Shown here: in pieces, positions 1-7,284 of the stretch
Numbering within the stretch: the first letter of the stretch is position 1
How the letters are laid out: every line of letters begins with the position of its first letter
Origin: Gemmatimonadota bacterium
GTDB taxonomy: Bacteria > Gemmatimonadota > Gemmatimonadetes > Longimicrobiales > Gaopeijiaceae
Length of the DNA stretch: 64,000 nt
Direction: 5' to 3'
Assembly (NCBI GenBank): GCA_009692205.1
Contig: SHZR01000007.1
Coordinates: 1 to 64,000, forward strand
Made by a program: the position numbers and the translations under genes
Notes under the pieces: generated by a model
Databases searched by the model: none
Told to the model about the DNA's origin: nothing
The model's input: only the letters and a program-made list of their open reading frames with translations

Positions 1-2
1 GC

Positions 3-128
3 AACGAGATCGAACGCCTCTTCCGCAGGCTCAAAGGCTTTCGCAGAATCTTCTCGCGCTTCGACAAGCTCGACGTCATGTTCACCGCCTTCATTCACTT
101 CACCCTCATCGCTGAGGTCCTGCGTTAG
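3..128 (+). mobile_element. IS5-family transposase, C-terminal end (partial)
   Basis: The first 126 bases are an open frame entering from the left edge and ending at a TAG at 126-128. The 41 visible residues have the C-terminal pattern of IS5-type DDE transposases: NEIERLFRRLKGFRRI, then SRFDKLDVMF and a hydrophobic tail. In this family the catalytic Glu lies just N-terminal of the conserved R-F/L-F-R-x-LK stretch, so the visible part holds the end of the catalytic domain. The rest of the element lies outside the window, so completeness cannot be judged. The family call is good; the IS5 subgroup is not determined. Confidence 0.75.
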
Positions 129-144
129 TGTGAACAGGCCCTAG
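128..144. repeat. Putative right inverted-repeat end of the IS and adjacent CTAG
   Basis: Directly after the transposase stop comes GTGTGAACAGGCC (128-140), then CTAG (141-144). Read inward from the right it starts GGCCTGTTCACAC, like the termini of several IS5-type elements, and CTAG resembles the four-base YTAR targets they duplicate. The left end is outside the window, so neither the repeat nor the duplication can be confirmed. Confidence 0.3.
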
Positions 145-292
145 CTCGCTAGCCTGGCGCGCCGATTCGAACCTTCGGGTCTCCATCCTTGGCAGGCTCC
201 CGACGCCCCCGTAGGTTGGCTGCCCCGTCGTCCCGCGGATGCGGGCCGCCGAAGTAGCCGAGTTCGTACCCTTCCAGCGAGCGTGATCGACC

Positions 293-1441
293 ATGTCCCG
301 AAAGAACCACCTGTTGTCCGTGTCAGCGGCTGTCGCTGCGGCGGCGACCCTTACCGTGGCCGCGTGCTCGACCACTGGCACGTCCGGCGGCGCTTCCGCC
401 GAGTTTGCCATGGCGACCATGGCCCCCACCAACAGCGCCCCGAACCCGTATCGCACCATCGAGGGCTGGGCGAAGATGCCCGCGGGAAGAAGCTGGGGCT
501 CTACGAGCTCGGTAGACGTCGACCGCGACGGCGTGAGCATCTGGGTGGCCGAGCGTTGCTCGACCAATCAGAGGGGCTGCCTCATCAACAACACCCTCGA
601 CCCCGTCCTCAAGTTCGACGCCAACGGCAACCTCGTGGAGAGCTTCGGAGCCGGCCTGATCGTATGGCCGCACGGGATTCACGTGGACCGTCAGGGCAAC
701 GTCTGGATCATCGACGGTCAGGACAATCGGCCCCAGACACCTCGGGGAGGCGGCGCTGCTCCACCGATGCCCGCTCGGATCTATGGCCAACAGGTGATCA
801 AGTTCAGCCCGACCGGTGAGGTGCTGATGACGCTCGGCCGCGCTGGCGGCGTTCCCATGGACCAGATGGCAGCCGCCGGGGCGCGGCAGGACTTCTTCTG
901 GCAGCCCAACGACGCGTACGTCGCGCCGAACGGAGACATCTTCGTCGCCGAGGGCCACGGCCAGGGCCGCAACCGCATCATCAAGTTCAACGCCCAGGGC
1001 CAGTATCTGATGGAGTTCGGCACCACCGGAACCGGGCCTGTCCAGTTCAATCAGCCGCACTCGCTCGCCATGGACTCGCAGGGGCGCCTCTTCGTGGCGG
1101 ACCGCGGGAACAACCGCATCCAGATCCTGGATCAGAACGGCGGATTCATTGCGGAGTGGTACCAGTTCAGCCGCCTGAGCGGGATCTACATCGACGCGAA
1201 CGACATCCTCTACGGCGCGGACTCGGAGTCGGGGTCGGTGAACCCGGATCACGGTACGTGGCTGCGCGGGATTCGCGTCGGGAACGCGCGCACGGGTGAG
1301 CTCATGTATCACATCCCCGATCCGAACCCGGCGTGCAGCGGTACATGCACCGCTGAGGGCGTGGTCGCGGACCGCAACGGCGTCATCTACGGCGCCGAAG
1401 TCGGTCCGGCACCTGGGCGGCTGCAGCGCTACGTGAGGTAG
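293..1441 (+). CDS. NHL-repeat beta-propeller lipoprotein (PAL-like)
   Basis: A 382-residue exported protein. The N-terminus is a signal peptide ending in a lipobox (VAAC, Cys25), so a lipid-anchored envelope location is expected. The body is made of NHL-type blades: repeated 'D..G.v.v.D...nRi..f...G' units such as VDRQGNVWIIDGQDN, FVAEGHGQGRNRIIKF and LFVADRGNNRIQIL. This is the fold of the six-bladed peptidyl-alpha-hydroxyglycine amidating lyase-like proteins. I cannot assign a substrate; many such proteins are probably binding or sensing propellers. It is monocistronic, between the IS end and a terminator hairpin at 1473. A similar protein lies at 24246-25265 on the other strand. Confidence 0.8.
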   Translation: MSRKNHLLSVSAAVAAAATLTVAACSTTGTSGGASAEFAMATMAPTNSAPNPYRTIEGWAKMPAGRSWGSTSSVDVDRDGVSIWVAERCSTNQRGCLINNTLDPVLKFDANGNLVESFGAGLIVWPHGIHVDRQGNVWIIDGQDNRPQTPRGGGAAPPMPARIYGQQVIKFSPTGEVLMTLGRAGGVPMDQMAAAGARQDFFWQPNDAYVAPNGDIFVAEGHGQGRNRIIKFNAQGQYLMEFGTTGTGPVQFNQPHSLAMDSQGRLFVADRGNNRIQILDQNGGFIAEWYQFSRLSGIYIDANDILYGADSESGSVNPDHGTWLRGIRVGNARTGELMYHIPDPNPACSGTCTAEGVVADRNGVIYGAEVGPAPGRLQRYVR

Positions 1442-1472
1442 CGGCCGAACCCCATCGGGTTCTCTCACGAGG

Positions 1473-1505
1473 CCCTCCCGTCCGGTTCGCCGGGCGGGAG
1501 GGTTT
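1473..1505 (+). terminator. Intrinsic terminator after the NHL lipoprotein
   Basis: A 13-base arm (1473-1485, CCCTCCCGTCCGG) pairs with 1490-1502 (CCGGGCGGGAGGG) with one G-T wobble around a TTCG tetraloop, followed by TTT. It sits 31 bases after the stop of the upstream gene. Confidence 0.75.
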
Positions 1506-1598
1506 CGCTTGTCCGGGCACCCGTGCGGGCCGTGCGGCAGCCCTCCATCGTACCGAACAAAGACCGAACATGTTTCCAAACGCCACGAGGCCAGGCCG

Positions 1599-2084
1599 AT
1601 GTCCACGTCCCGCCCCGCCACGCCCCCGATGTTCATTTCCGCGCCCGACATGCTCGCCCACTGGCAAGGGCACCGTCGCCTGACCCGCCGCGTGATCGAC
1701 CTATTCCCCGAGGACAAGATCTTCTCCTTCTCGCTCGGCGGGATGCGCACGTTCGGCGAGCTCACCAACGAGATGCTCATGATGGCCGCACCGATGGCGC
1801 ACGGCCTCGCTACCCTCGAGTGGCATGCTTATACGCCACGAACGATCGCCACGAAGGCCGACCTCCTCGCCACTTGGGATGAGAGCACGCGCGTGATCGA
1901 CGAGGCCTGGGGTCGTATCCCCCCCGAGCGCTTCCAGGAGACGCTGGCCTCGTTCGGTCAGTACACGGGCACCGGCCACTGGCAGGTCACCTACGTCGTG
2001 GACAACGAGATCCACCACCGGGGGCAGGGCTACGTGTATCTGCGCGCGCTCGGGATCGCGCCCCCGGCGTTCTGGGAGCGGTGA
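1599..2084 (+). CDS. DinB-like four-helix metal-binding protein
   Basis: 161 residues in the DinB/YfiT fold: long helices, MLAHWQGHRRLTRRVIDLFP near the start, MRTFGELTNEMLMM in the middle and a late His pair in NEIHHRGQGYVYLRALG. In this superfamily three His residues from these helices bind a divalent metal; members include thiol-dependent S-transferases and many of unknown substrate. I chose ATG 1599 because the frame upstream to 1509 reads through the terminator zone and looks non-coding. Neighbours give no functional hint. Confidence 0.8.
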   Translation: MSTSRPATPPMFISAPDMLAHWQGHRRLTRRVIDLFPEDKIFSFSLGGMRTFGELTNEMLMMAAPMAHGLATLEWHAYTPRTIATKADLLATWDESTRVIDEAWGRIPPERFQETLASFGQYTGTGHWQVTYVVDNEIHHRGQGYVYLRALGIAPPAFWER

Positions 2085-2156
2085 GCGTCGATTGGCTTGA
2101 TGAACGTACGGTACGCCGAATGGTGACGGCCCGCCGGACGTTGCGCTGACGCCTTT

Positions 2157-3356
2157 TCAGCGCCCGGCCACCTCGTCGAACGCTTCCCGGATCAGCCCGA
2201 GCGCTTCGCGCAGCTCCGCCGCCGGGTTGCCGAACCCGATCCTGATGTAGCGGTCCATCCCGAAGTGGTCGCCCGGGACTACCAGGACGCTCTTCTCAGC
2301 GCGCAGCTTCTCCGCGAACGCGGCCGACCCGATGCCGGCGTCGTAGCGGGCATAGCAGATCGCGCCTGCGTCGGGCGGGCGGTAGTGGAAGCGCCCCTCC
2401 TGCGCGTGCATCCAGTCTTCGACGAGTGCGAGATTCTGTCGCACGATTCCGCGCGTCCGCTCGCGGATGCGCGCGCGGGTCGCCGGCTCGAGCGCGACGC
2501 GTGCAAGCGCGTCGGACAGCGCGGCCGGGCAGATGGTCGTGTAGTCGGTGCGCCCCCACAGGTCGGCGATCGTGCCCGGCGGGCCCACGATCCATCCAAT
2601 GCGTAGACCGGGCAGGCCGTACGCCTTGGAGAGGGAGTTCGTGACGAGCACGCGCTCGTGCCGGCCCCAGAACGACGGCGTGCGCGCTTCGCCGATCTCG
2701 GCACCTTGGTAGACTTCGTCCGCCAGGATCCACGCGCCGTGCTGGTCCGTGAGCTCCACGATCCGGTCCATCGACTCGGCGGAGAGAGCCGCTCCCGTCG
2801 GGTTGTTGGGGTTCGTCACCAACACGAAACGCGCCCCGTCCTCGAGCGCCCGCGCGAGCGCGTCGAGGTCGGGCTGCCACCCCTCCGTCTCCACGAGCGA
2901 TACTGGCGCCACCACGCCACCGAACGAGTCTACGAGCCCGGGCACCTGCCCGTAGGTCGGCACGACCATCGCCGCTTTCCCGCCCGCCTCCATCAGGTGC
3001 CAGAAGCAGGAGAAGTTGGCCTCCGCGCCGCCCACGGTGACGAGGACCGACGCATCGCTGGCGCCCGGATACCTCGCCGCGATGAGCGAGCGCAGCTGGT
3101 CGGACCCGTTGGACTGCCCGTACCCGAGCCGCACGTCATCGACGCTCAGGTCGCTCTCCGCGAGCGCGAGCAACTCACCCACGGTGAGCGGGTGCACGCC
3201 GCTCTCGGAGAGGTTGTAGCGGACGCGGTGCTCGTGTGTGGACTGCCACCGCTCCATGCGGAAGGGTGAGTAGCGCAGGAAATTCTCCGGAGGCGTGAGA
3301 GTGGTCGCGCCGGGCGGCGGCCCCGTATCTTGGTGACACGAGGCCCATCCAGCCAT
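2157..3356 (-). CDS. PLP-dependent aminotransferase, class I/II
   Basis: A fold-type I aminotransferase of 399 residues from ATG 3356, or 366 from ATG 3257. The diagnostic motifs are in order: LGYGQSNGSDQLR near the N-terminal substrate loop, NPNNPTG, ILADEVY with the PLP-binding Asp and Tyr, and SLSKAYGLPGLRIGW, whose Lys forms the Schiff base. The N-terminal piece FLRYSPFRMERWQS resembles the start of related enzymes, which favours the longer form. The substrate is not evident; the enzyme resembles aspartate/alanine-type transaminases and capreomycidine-synthase-like members. It is convergent with the DinB gene. Confidence 0.88.
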   Translation of the reverse strand: MAGWASCHQDTGPPPGATTLTPPENFLRYSPFRMERWQSTHEHRVRYNLSESGVHPLTVGELLALAESDLSVDDVRLGYGQSNGSDQLRSLIAARYPGASDASVLVTVGGAEANFSCFWHLMEAGGKAAMVVPTYGQVPGLVDSFGGVVAPVSLVETEGWQPDLDALARALEDGARFVLVTNPNNPTGAALSAESMDRIVELTDQHGAWILADEVYQGAEIGEARTPSFWGRHERVLVTNSLSKAYGLPGLRIGWIVGPPGTIADLWGRTDYTTICPAALSDALARVALEPATRARIRERTRGIVRQNLALVEDWMHAQEGRFHYRPPDAGAICYARYDAGIGSAAFAEKLRAEKSVLVVPGDHFGMDRYIRIGFGNPAAELREALGLIREAFDEVAGR

Positions 3357-3966
3357 CGGAGCGCCCTGCGGGACGCCTCATCGTTCACCCGTGATCCAGA
3401 GCCACTCCATGAACATCCCGATTCGTCGGTACGACTGGGACTACTCGGACTATGCGCGTCTCCCGGACGACGGAAACCATTATGAGGTGCTCGACGGGGA
3501 GCTGCTCGTGACCCCTTCGCCGTCGCCGGACCATCAATACGTCATGGGGCGGTTGCACCTGCTTCTCGCGCCGTACCTCGAGCGCCATCGCCTCGGCGTC
3601 GTGATCCTCGACGTAGACCTCCTCTTCCAGACCGGGCAGTTCCTTCGGCCAGATCTCCTCGTCGTGCCCGAGTCCTCACGGGGCGGGATCACGCGGCGCG
3701 GCATAGAGACGGCCCCCTCGCTCGTCATCGAGATCCTGTCGCCGACATCCAGCGGGATCGATCTGGTAAAGAAGCCTGCGCGCTACGGCGATTTCGGAAT
3801 CCCGGAGTACTGGGTGCTCGACCCCGAGGACAAGTCGGCCTGGGTGTGGCGCTTCGCCGAGGGCACTCGCACGGCTGAGCAGGTGAGGGGCCGGCTCGAG
3901 TGGCGGGCACCCGGCGCGCCCGAGCCGCTCGTCATCGACCTCGAGGAGCTGCTTCGGCCGTTGTAG
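3330..3966 (+). repeat. Tandem duplication, copy 1 (Uma2 gene plus leader)
   Basis: This segment is repeated at about 4070-4633. Similarity starts in the leader (gaggcccatccagccatcgg here, gaggccgatccagctatcga there), includes TTCACCCGTGA just before both genes, and runs to the end of both coding regions. Many third-position differences show the duplication is not recent. Confidence 0.8.
3391..3966 (+). CDS. Uma2-family (DUF820) putative endonuclease, intact copy
   Basis: 191 residues from GTG 3391, or 185 from ATG 3409; both starts are conserved at the same spacing in the neighbouring copy. Uma2 proteins have a PD-(D/E)xK restriction-endonuclease fold. Its core is visible: FLRPDLLVV (acidic residue), the strand PSLVIEILSPTS (Glu), DLVKKPARYGDFGIPEYW with the Lys and aromatic segment, then WVLDPEDKSAWVW. 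Cellular function of the family is largely uncharacterised; they are common in multicopy, transposon-rich settings. A diverged, internally deleted paralogue follows. Confidence 0.85.
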   Translation: MIQSHSMNIPIRRYDWDYSDYARLPDDGNHYEVLDGELLVTPSPSPDHQYVMGRLHLLLAPYLERHRLGVVILDVDLLFQTGQFLRPDLLVVPESSRGGITRRGIETAPSLVIEILSPTSSGIDLVKKPARYGDFGIPEYWVLDPEDKSAWVWRFAEGTRTAEQVRGRLEWRAPGAPEPLVIDLEELLRPL

Positions 3967-4069
3967 GAGAAGCGGGGGCGACGAGGACCGCTTCCCGCAC
4001 CCTGCGGCCACGCCCGTGTTGATTGAGGCCGAATTGTGCCTCCCACAATACCTTCAGTCCTCGGGGCGT

Positions 4070-4633
4070 GAGGCCGATCCAGCTATCGAGACGCCCCGCC
4101 GCGCGTGCCAACGTTCACCCGTGAAGCAGGCAACGGACATGAGCACTCTGGAGCTCCGCTACGACTGGGACTACTCGGACTACGCGCGCCTCCCGGACGA
4201 CGGGAACCACTATGAGGTCCTCGACGGGGAGCTCCTCGTGACCCCGTCGCCGTCCCCTCTGCACCAGGTGGTGTCGTTTCGGCTTGCCATGCTGCTCGGC
4301 CCTTACGTAGAGGGGCATCGGCTCGGCTTGATGATCCAGGACGTGGATCTGCTGTTCCAGACGGGTCAATTCCTGCGCCCCGACCTCCTCGTGGTGGAGA
4401 TCCTCCCGCCGACGTCAGGCCCCATCGACTTAGTGAAGAAGCCCGCCCGTTACGGCGACTTCGGCATCCCCGAGTACTGGGTGCTCGATCCCGAGGATCG
4501 CTGCGCTTGGGTGTGGCACTTCGCCGAGGGTTCGACGGCGCCCGAGCAGGTGAGGGGCCGGCTCGAATGGCCCGCGCGGGGGGCGTCCGAGCCCCTCCGC
4601 ATCGACCTCGAAGAGCTGCTCCGACCGTTGTAG
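4070..4633 (+). repeat. Tandem duplication, copy 2
   Basis: Second unit of the duplication whose first unit is at about 3330-3966. It lacks 63 bases matching residues of copy 1 between DLLVV and EIL; the deletion endpoints in copy 1 both carry CTCGT, so slippage or recombination between short repeats could explain it. Confidence 0.8.
4121..4633 (+). CDS. Uma2-family paralogue with 21-residue in-frame core deletion
   Basis: 170 residues from GTG 4121, or 164 from ATG 4139 (MSTLELRYDWDYSD). It is clearly a paralogue of the 3391-3966 gene: the N-terminal segment RYDWDYSDYARLPDDGNHYE and the C-terminal IDLEELLRPL are the same. The core differs: RPDLLVV joins directly to EILPPTS, so the loop and most of the beta-strand before the catalytic Glu are missing. 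The acidic residues and the VKKP Lys remain, but the PD-(D/E)xK sheet is probably disturbed. The reading frame is kept, so it may be expressed as an inactive or altered protein. Confidence 0.75.
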   Translation: MKQATDMSTLELRYDWDYSDYARLPDDGNHYEVLDGELLVTPSPSPLHQVVSFRLAMLLGPYVEGHRLGLMIQDVDLLFQTGQFLRPDLLVVEILPPTSGPIDLVKKPARYGDFGIPEYWVLDPEDRCAWVWHFAEGSTAPEQVRGRLEWPARGASEPLRIDLEELLRPL

Positions 4634-4652
4634 GCCACATGGGGACGAGGCA

Positions 4653-4880
4653 ATGAACATCGAGAGCGACCTGGCGTACCGGCTCGCGAAGCAGTTGGCG
4701 GATGCCACGGGCCAGAGCCTCACCGAGGCAGTGACATCGGCTCTGCGTCAGTCCCTCGCGACCGCCACGAGGACCAGCGACGCGGACGTGCTGCTGGCAG
4801 AGGTGGCGGCCATCCAGAGATTTGTGGCCGACCTTCCGGATCGGGATGCACGCAGCGCGGACGAGATCCTGGGGTACTGA
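4653..4880 (+). CDS. VapB-like (PSK/Rv0623-type) antitoxin, orphan
   Basis: 75 residues with the N-terminal ribbon-helix-helix pattern of VapB antitoxins (MNIESDLAYRLAKQLADATG, then SLTEAVTSALRQSL) and an acidic, helical tail. In this family the C-terminus usually continues past 'ILGYD..GLP' to neutralise a PIN-domain VapC. Here it stops at DEILGY and no PIN gene follows; gpmI begins 38 bases later. It starts 19 bases after the second Uma2 gene. The RHH part could still bind DNA; loss of the toxin and of the usual tail suggests a leftover of a vapBC pair. Confidence 0.75.
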   Translation: MNIESDLAYRLAKQLADATGQSLTEAVTSALRQSLATATRTSDADVLLAEVAAIQRFVADLPDRDARSADEILGY

Positions 4881-4918
4881 CGCTCAGGCATCCGCGGGCC
4901 TCCCGTTAGATTCCCGCG

Positions 4919-6448
4919 ATGCGAAAGGTACTTCTCGTCATTCTCGACGGTTGGGGCCACTCGGACTTCCAGGGGCCCCCGAACAAGGGCAACGCAGTCG
5001 AGCTGGCGCGCGTCCCCACATTCCGCCGCCTTTACACGGAGCGGCCGCGCACGAGGCTCGCCTGTTCGGGCGCCGACGTCGGCCTGCCCGACGGGCAGAT
5101 GGGCAACTCCGAGGTGGGCCACCTGAACCTCGGCGCCGGGCGCATCGTCCATCAGGACATCGCCCGCATCGACGAGGCGATCGCCGACGGCTCGTTCGCC
5201 GAGCGGCTCGGCCTCGACGGGCTGCTCACCCGGCTGAAAGCGCGCGGGGGCACGCTGCACGTCATCGGGCTCGTGTCCGACGGCGGCGTGCACAGCCACG
5301 AGCGACACCTCACCGCGCTGCTCGACATACTCCCGCACGACGTGCGCCTGCACGTCCACTGCCTCACGGACGGTCGCGACACGTCGCCGACCGGAGGAGC
5401 GGGTTACGTCGCGAAGGTCGAGACGCTCTGCGCGCGCAGTGACCGCTGGAGGATCGCGACGGTCACAGGACGTTACTGGGCCATGGACCGCGACAAGCGC
5501 TGGGAGCGCACGAAGAGCGCCTACGACCTGATCGTGCGCGGAAAGGCGGAGGCCTGGGAGGACGCCGCGGACTTCCTGCCGAGGTGCTATGCCGCGGGCG
5601 TGACGGACGAGTTCGTGCCGGCGACGGGCATTCGCGGTGCGGGGGAGCGCGGGATTCGGGCCGAGGACGCAGTGATCATGCTGAACTTCCGCGCGGACCG
5701 GATGCGCCAGATCATCGCGGCGCTCACTGTCCCAGGCTTCGACGGGTTCGAGCGCGGCGGCGCGATCCCGGCCGAAGTCGTGACGATGACCGACTATGAG
5801 CGAGGCCTGCCGGTGTCGGCGGCATTCGCTCCCCAGGACGTGACGATGGGCCTCTCCGAGTTCGTCGCGAAGCGCGGGCTGAAGCAGCTCAAGACGGCGG
5901 AGTCGGAGAAGTACGCGCACGTCACGTACTTCTTCAACGGCGGTGAAGAGACGCCGTGGCAGGGCGAGGAGCGGGTGCTGATCCAGTCGCCGAAGGTGGC
6001 GACGTACGACCTGCAGCCCGAGATGAGCGCGCGCGGCGTGGCCGACGCGGTCATCGCCGGCATTCGCGGGTCGTACAGCTTCATCCTGGTCAACTTCGCC
6101 AACCCCGACATGGTCGGACACACGGGCTCGATCCCGGCCGCCATCAAGGCTGTCGATACCGTCGACGCGTGCCTTGCGGACATCTTGCGGACCCTCGGGG
6201 AGCACCCGGAGTGGGTCGCGCTGATCACCGCGGATCACGGCAACTGCGAGAAGATGATCGACGCGAAGGGCAACGTGCACACCGCGCACACGACGGAGCC
6301 CGTGGACCTCATCGTCTTCGATCCTACGGACAGGAAGACGGTGCTCTTGGGTCCGGGGCGGCTCGCCGACGTCGCGCCCACAATGCTCGGTTACATGGAG
6401 ATTCCCGCTCCGCCGCAGATGGACGGACGCGACCTGGTGGCCCGGTAG
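4919..6448 (+). CDS. gpmI: 2,3-bisphosphoglycerate-independent phosphoglycerate mutase
   Basis: A 509-residue Mn-dependent enzyme interconverting 3- and 2-phosphoglycerate in glycolysis and gluconeogenesis. Length is typical of the family. The alkaline-phosphatase-type site is complete: LVILDGWG with metal ligand Asp10, GNSEVGHLNLGAGR with nucleophile Ser64, LTDGRDTSP for substrate binding, FANPDMVGHTG and ITADHGNCEKM for the second metal cluster. It heads a long co-oriented run; its TAG shares one base with the GTG of the following TPR gene, so the two are translationally coupled. Confidence 0.97.
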   Translation: MRKVLLVILDGWGHSDFQGPPNKGNAVELARVPTFRRLYTERPRTRLACSGADVGLPDGQMGNSEVGHLNLGAGRIVHQDIARIDEAIADGSFAERLGLDGLLTRLKARGGTLHVIGLVSDGGVHSHERHLTALLDILPHDVRLHVHCLTDGRDTSPTGGAGYVAKVETLCARSDRWRIATVTGRYWAMDRDKRWERTKSAYDLIVRGKAEAWEDAADFLPRCYAAGVTDEFVPATGIRGAGERGIRAEDAVIMLNFRADRMRQIIAALTVPGFDGFERGGAIPAEVVTMTDYERGLPVSAAFAPQDVTMGLSEFVAKRGLKQLKTAESEKYAHVTYFFNGGEETPWQGEERVLIQSPKVATYDLQPEMSARGVADAVIAGIRGSYSFILVNFANPDMVGHTGSIPAAIKAVDTVDACLADILRTLGEHPEWVALITADHGNCEKMIDAKGNVHTAHTTEPVDLIVFDPTDRKTVLLGPGRLADVAPTMLGYMEIPAPPQMDGRDLVAR

Positions 6449-7284
6449 TGGAAGTCGAGGAGCTGCTCGAGCGTGCTACGCGCCTCGCGGACGACAACGA
6501 CTGGGGTGCCGCAGCCGAGTTGCTGCGCGATTATCTCGAGGACTTCGCGGAGGACCCGGCCGTCCACTGCGCGCTGGGCGTCGCCGAGCGCGAGCTCGGC
6601 ATGGGCGGTGTGGCGTACGAGTGCTTCAAGCGCGCCCTGGCGCTCGATCCCACGGACCCCATCGTGCTGGCGACGGCCGGCAGCGGGATCGCGGCGTTCG
6701 ACGACCTCGACGCGGAGCGAGCGCTCCGCACGGCCGCGCTCACCGCGCCGGACGTGCCGCTCGCGCGCCTCATGTACGGGGCCTATCTGGCTCGGGAAGG
6801 CTTTGCGGATGATGGGGTCAGGGAGCTCCGCGCGGCGCGCGCGCTCGAGCCGGACGATGCGCAGATCGCCTACGAGCTCGGCGTGGCGTATGCCCTGGCG
6901 GGTCAGACCGAGATGGCGTGCGATGCCCTCAGTGACTCGGTTCGCTTGGATCCGGAGGACGGATGGGTCAGGACGGTCTTTGGGCTCGTGCTGCTCGAGG
7001 CGGGGCGTGACGAAGAGGCGACGGGGGAGTTGATCTCGGGTGCACGTCGGAGTCCCCATGACGTGGACGCGCAGATCGCTGCCGCGCTCGCGGCCGCAGC
7101 GAGTGGCCTGGACGAAGCGTACGAGATGCTCGAGCGCGCGCGGATGCTGTCGGCGGAAGGGGATCTGGTTCTGGTCGCGGATCTTGAGGAGCGCATCGAC
7201 GCGGGCGACGAGTCCGCGGGGCTCGCGCTCCGCGAGGACTTCGCGCCCGATATGCTGCGCACCCGGCTCCAGGTGCGACCATGA
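6448..7284 (+). CDS. TPR-repeat protein
   Basis: 278 residues from GTG 6448, which overlaps the gpmI stop by one base. The protein is almost entirely tetratricopeptide helices, e.g. ALGVAERELGMGGVAYECFK, then ALALDPTDP, RAARALEPDDAQIAYELGVA and DSVRLDPEDGWV, about six repeats. No signal peptide or membrane segment, so cytoplasmic. TPR proteins are protein-interaction scaffolds; no specific partner can be named. It overlaps the next gene (M16 peptidase) by four bases, suggesting production in step with gpmI and the peptidases. Confidence 0.8.
   Translation: MEVEELLERATRLADDNDWGAAAELLRDYLEDFAEDPAVHCALGVAERELGMGGVAYECFKRALALDPTDPIVLATAGSGIAAFDDLDAERALRTAALTAPDVPLARLMYGAYLAREGFADDGVRELRAARALEPDDAQIAYELGVAYALAGQTEMACDALSDSVRLDPEDGWVRTVFGLVLLEAGRDEEATGELISGARRSPHDVDAQIAAALAAAASGLDEAYEMLERARMLSAEGDLVLVADLEERIDAGDESAGLALREDFAPDMLRTRLQVRP

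Noticed and set aside
140-250. Possible tRNA on the minus strand (GGTTCGAATC-like T-loop near 155-165)
   Set aside because: The flanking bases do not form a T stem and no anticodon or acceptor stem can be built.
323-1780. 485-codon minus frame under the NHL lipoprotein and DinB genes
   Set aside because: It crosses two genes and a terminator and has shadow composition.
4748-6289. 513-codon open frame antisense to gpmI
   Set aside because: The plus strand encodes a complete, motif-perfect GpmI; the antisense frame has shadow composition (Arg, Val, His, Asp).
5956-6447. Long N-terminal extension of the TPR protein
   Set aside because: These codons are gpmI in another frame; GTG 6448 overlapping the gpmI stop is the natural start.
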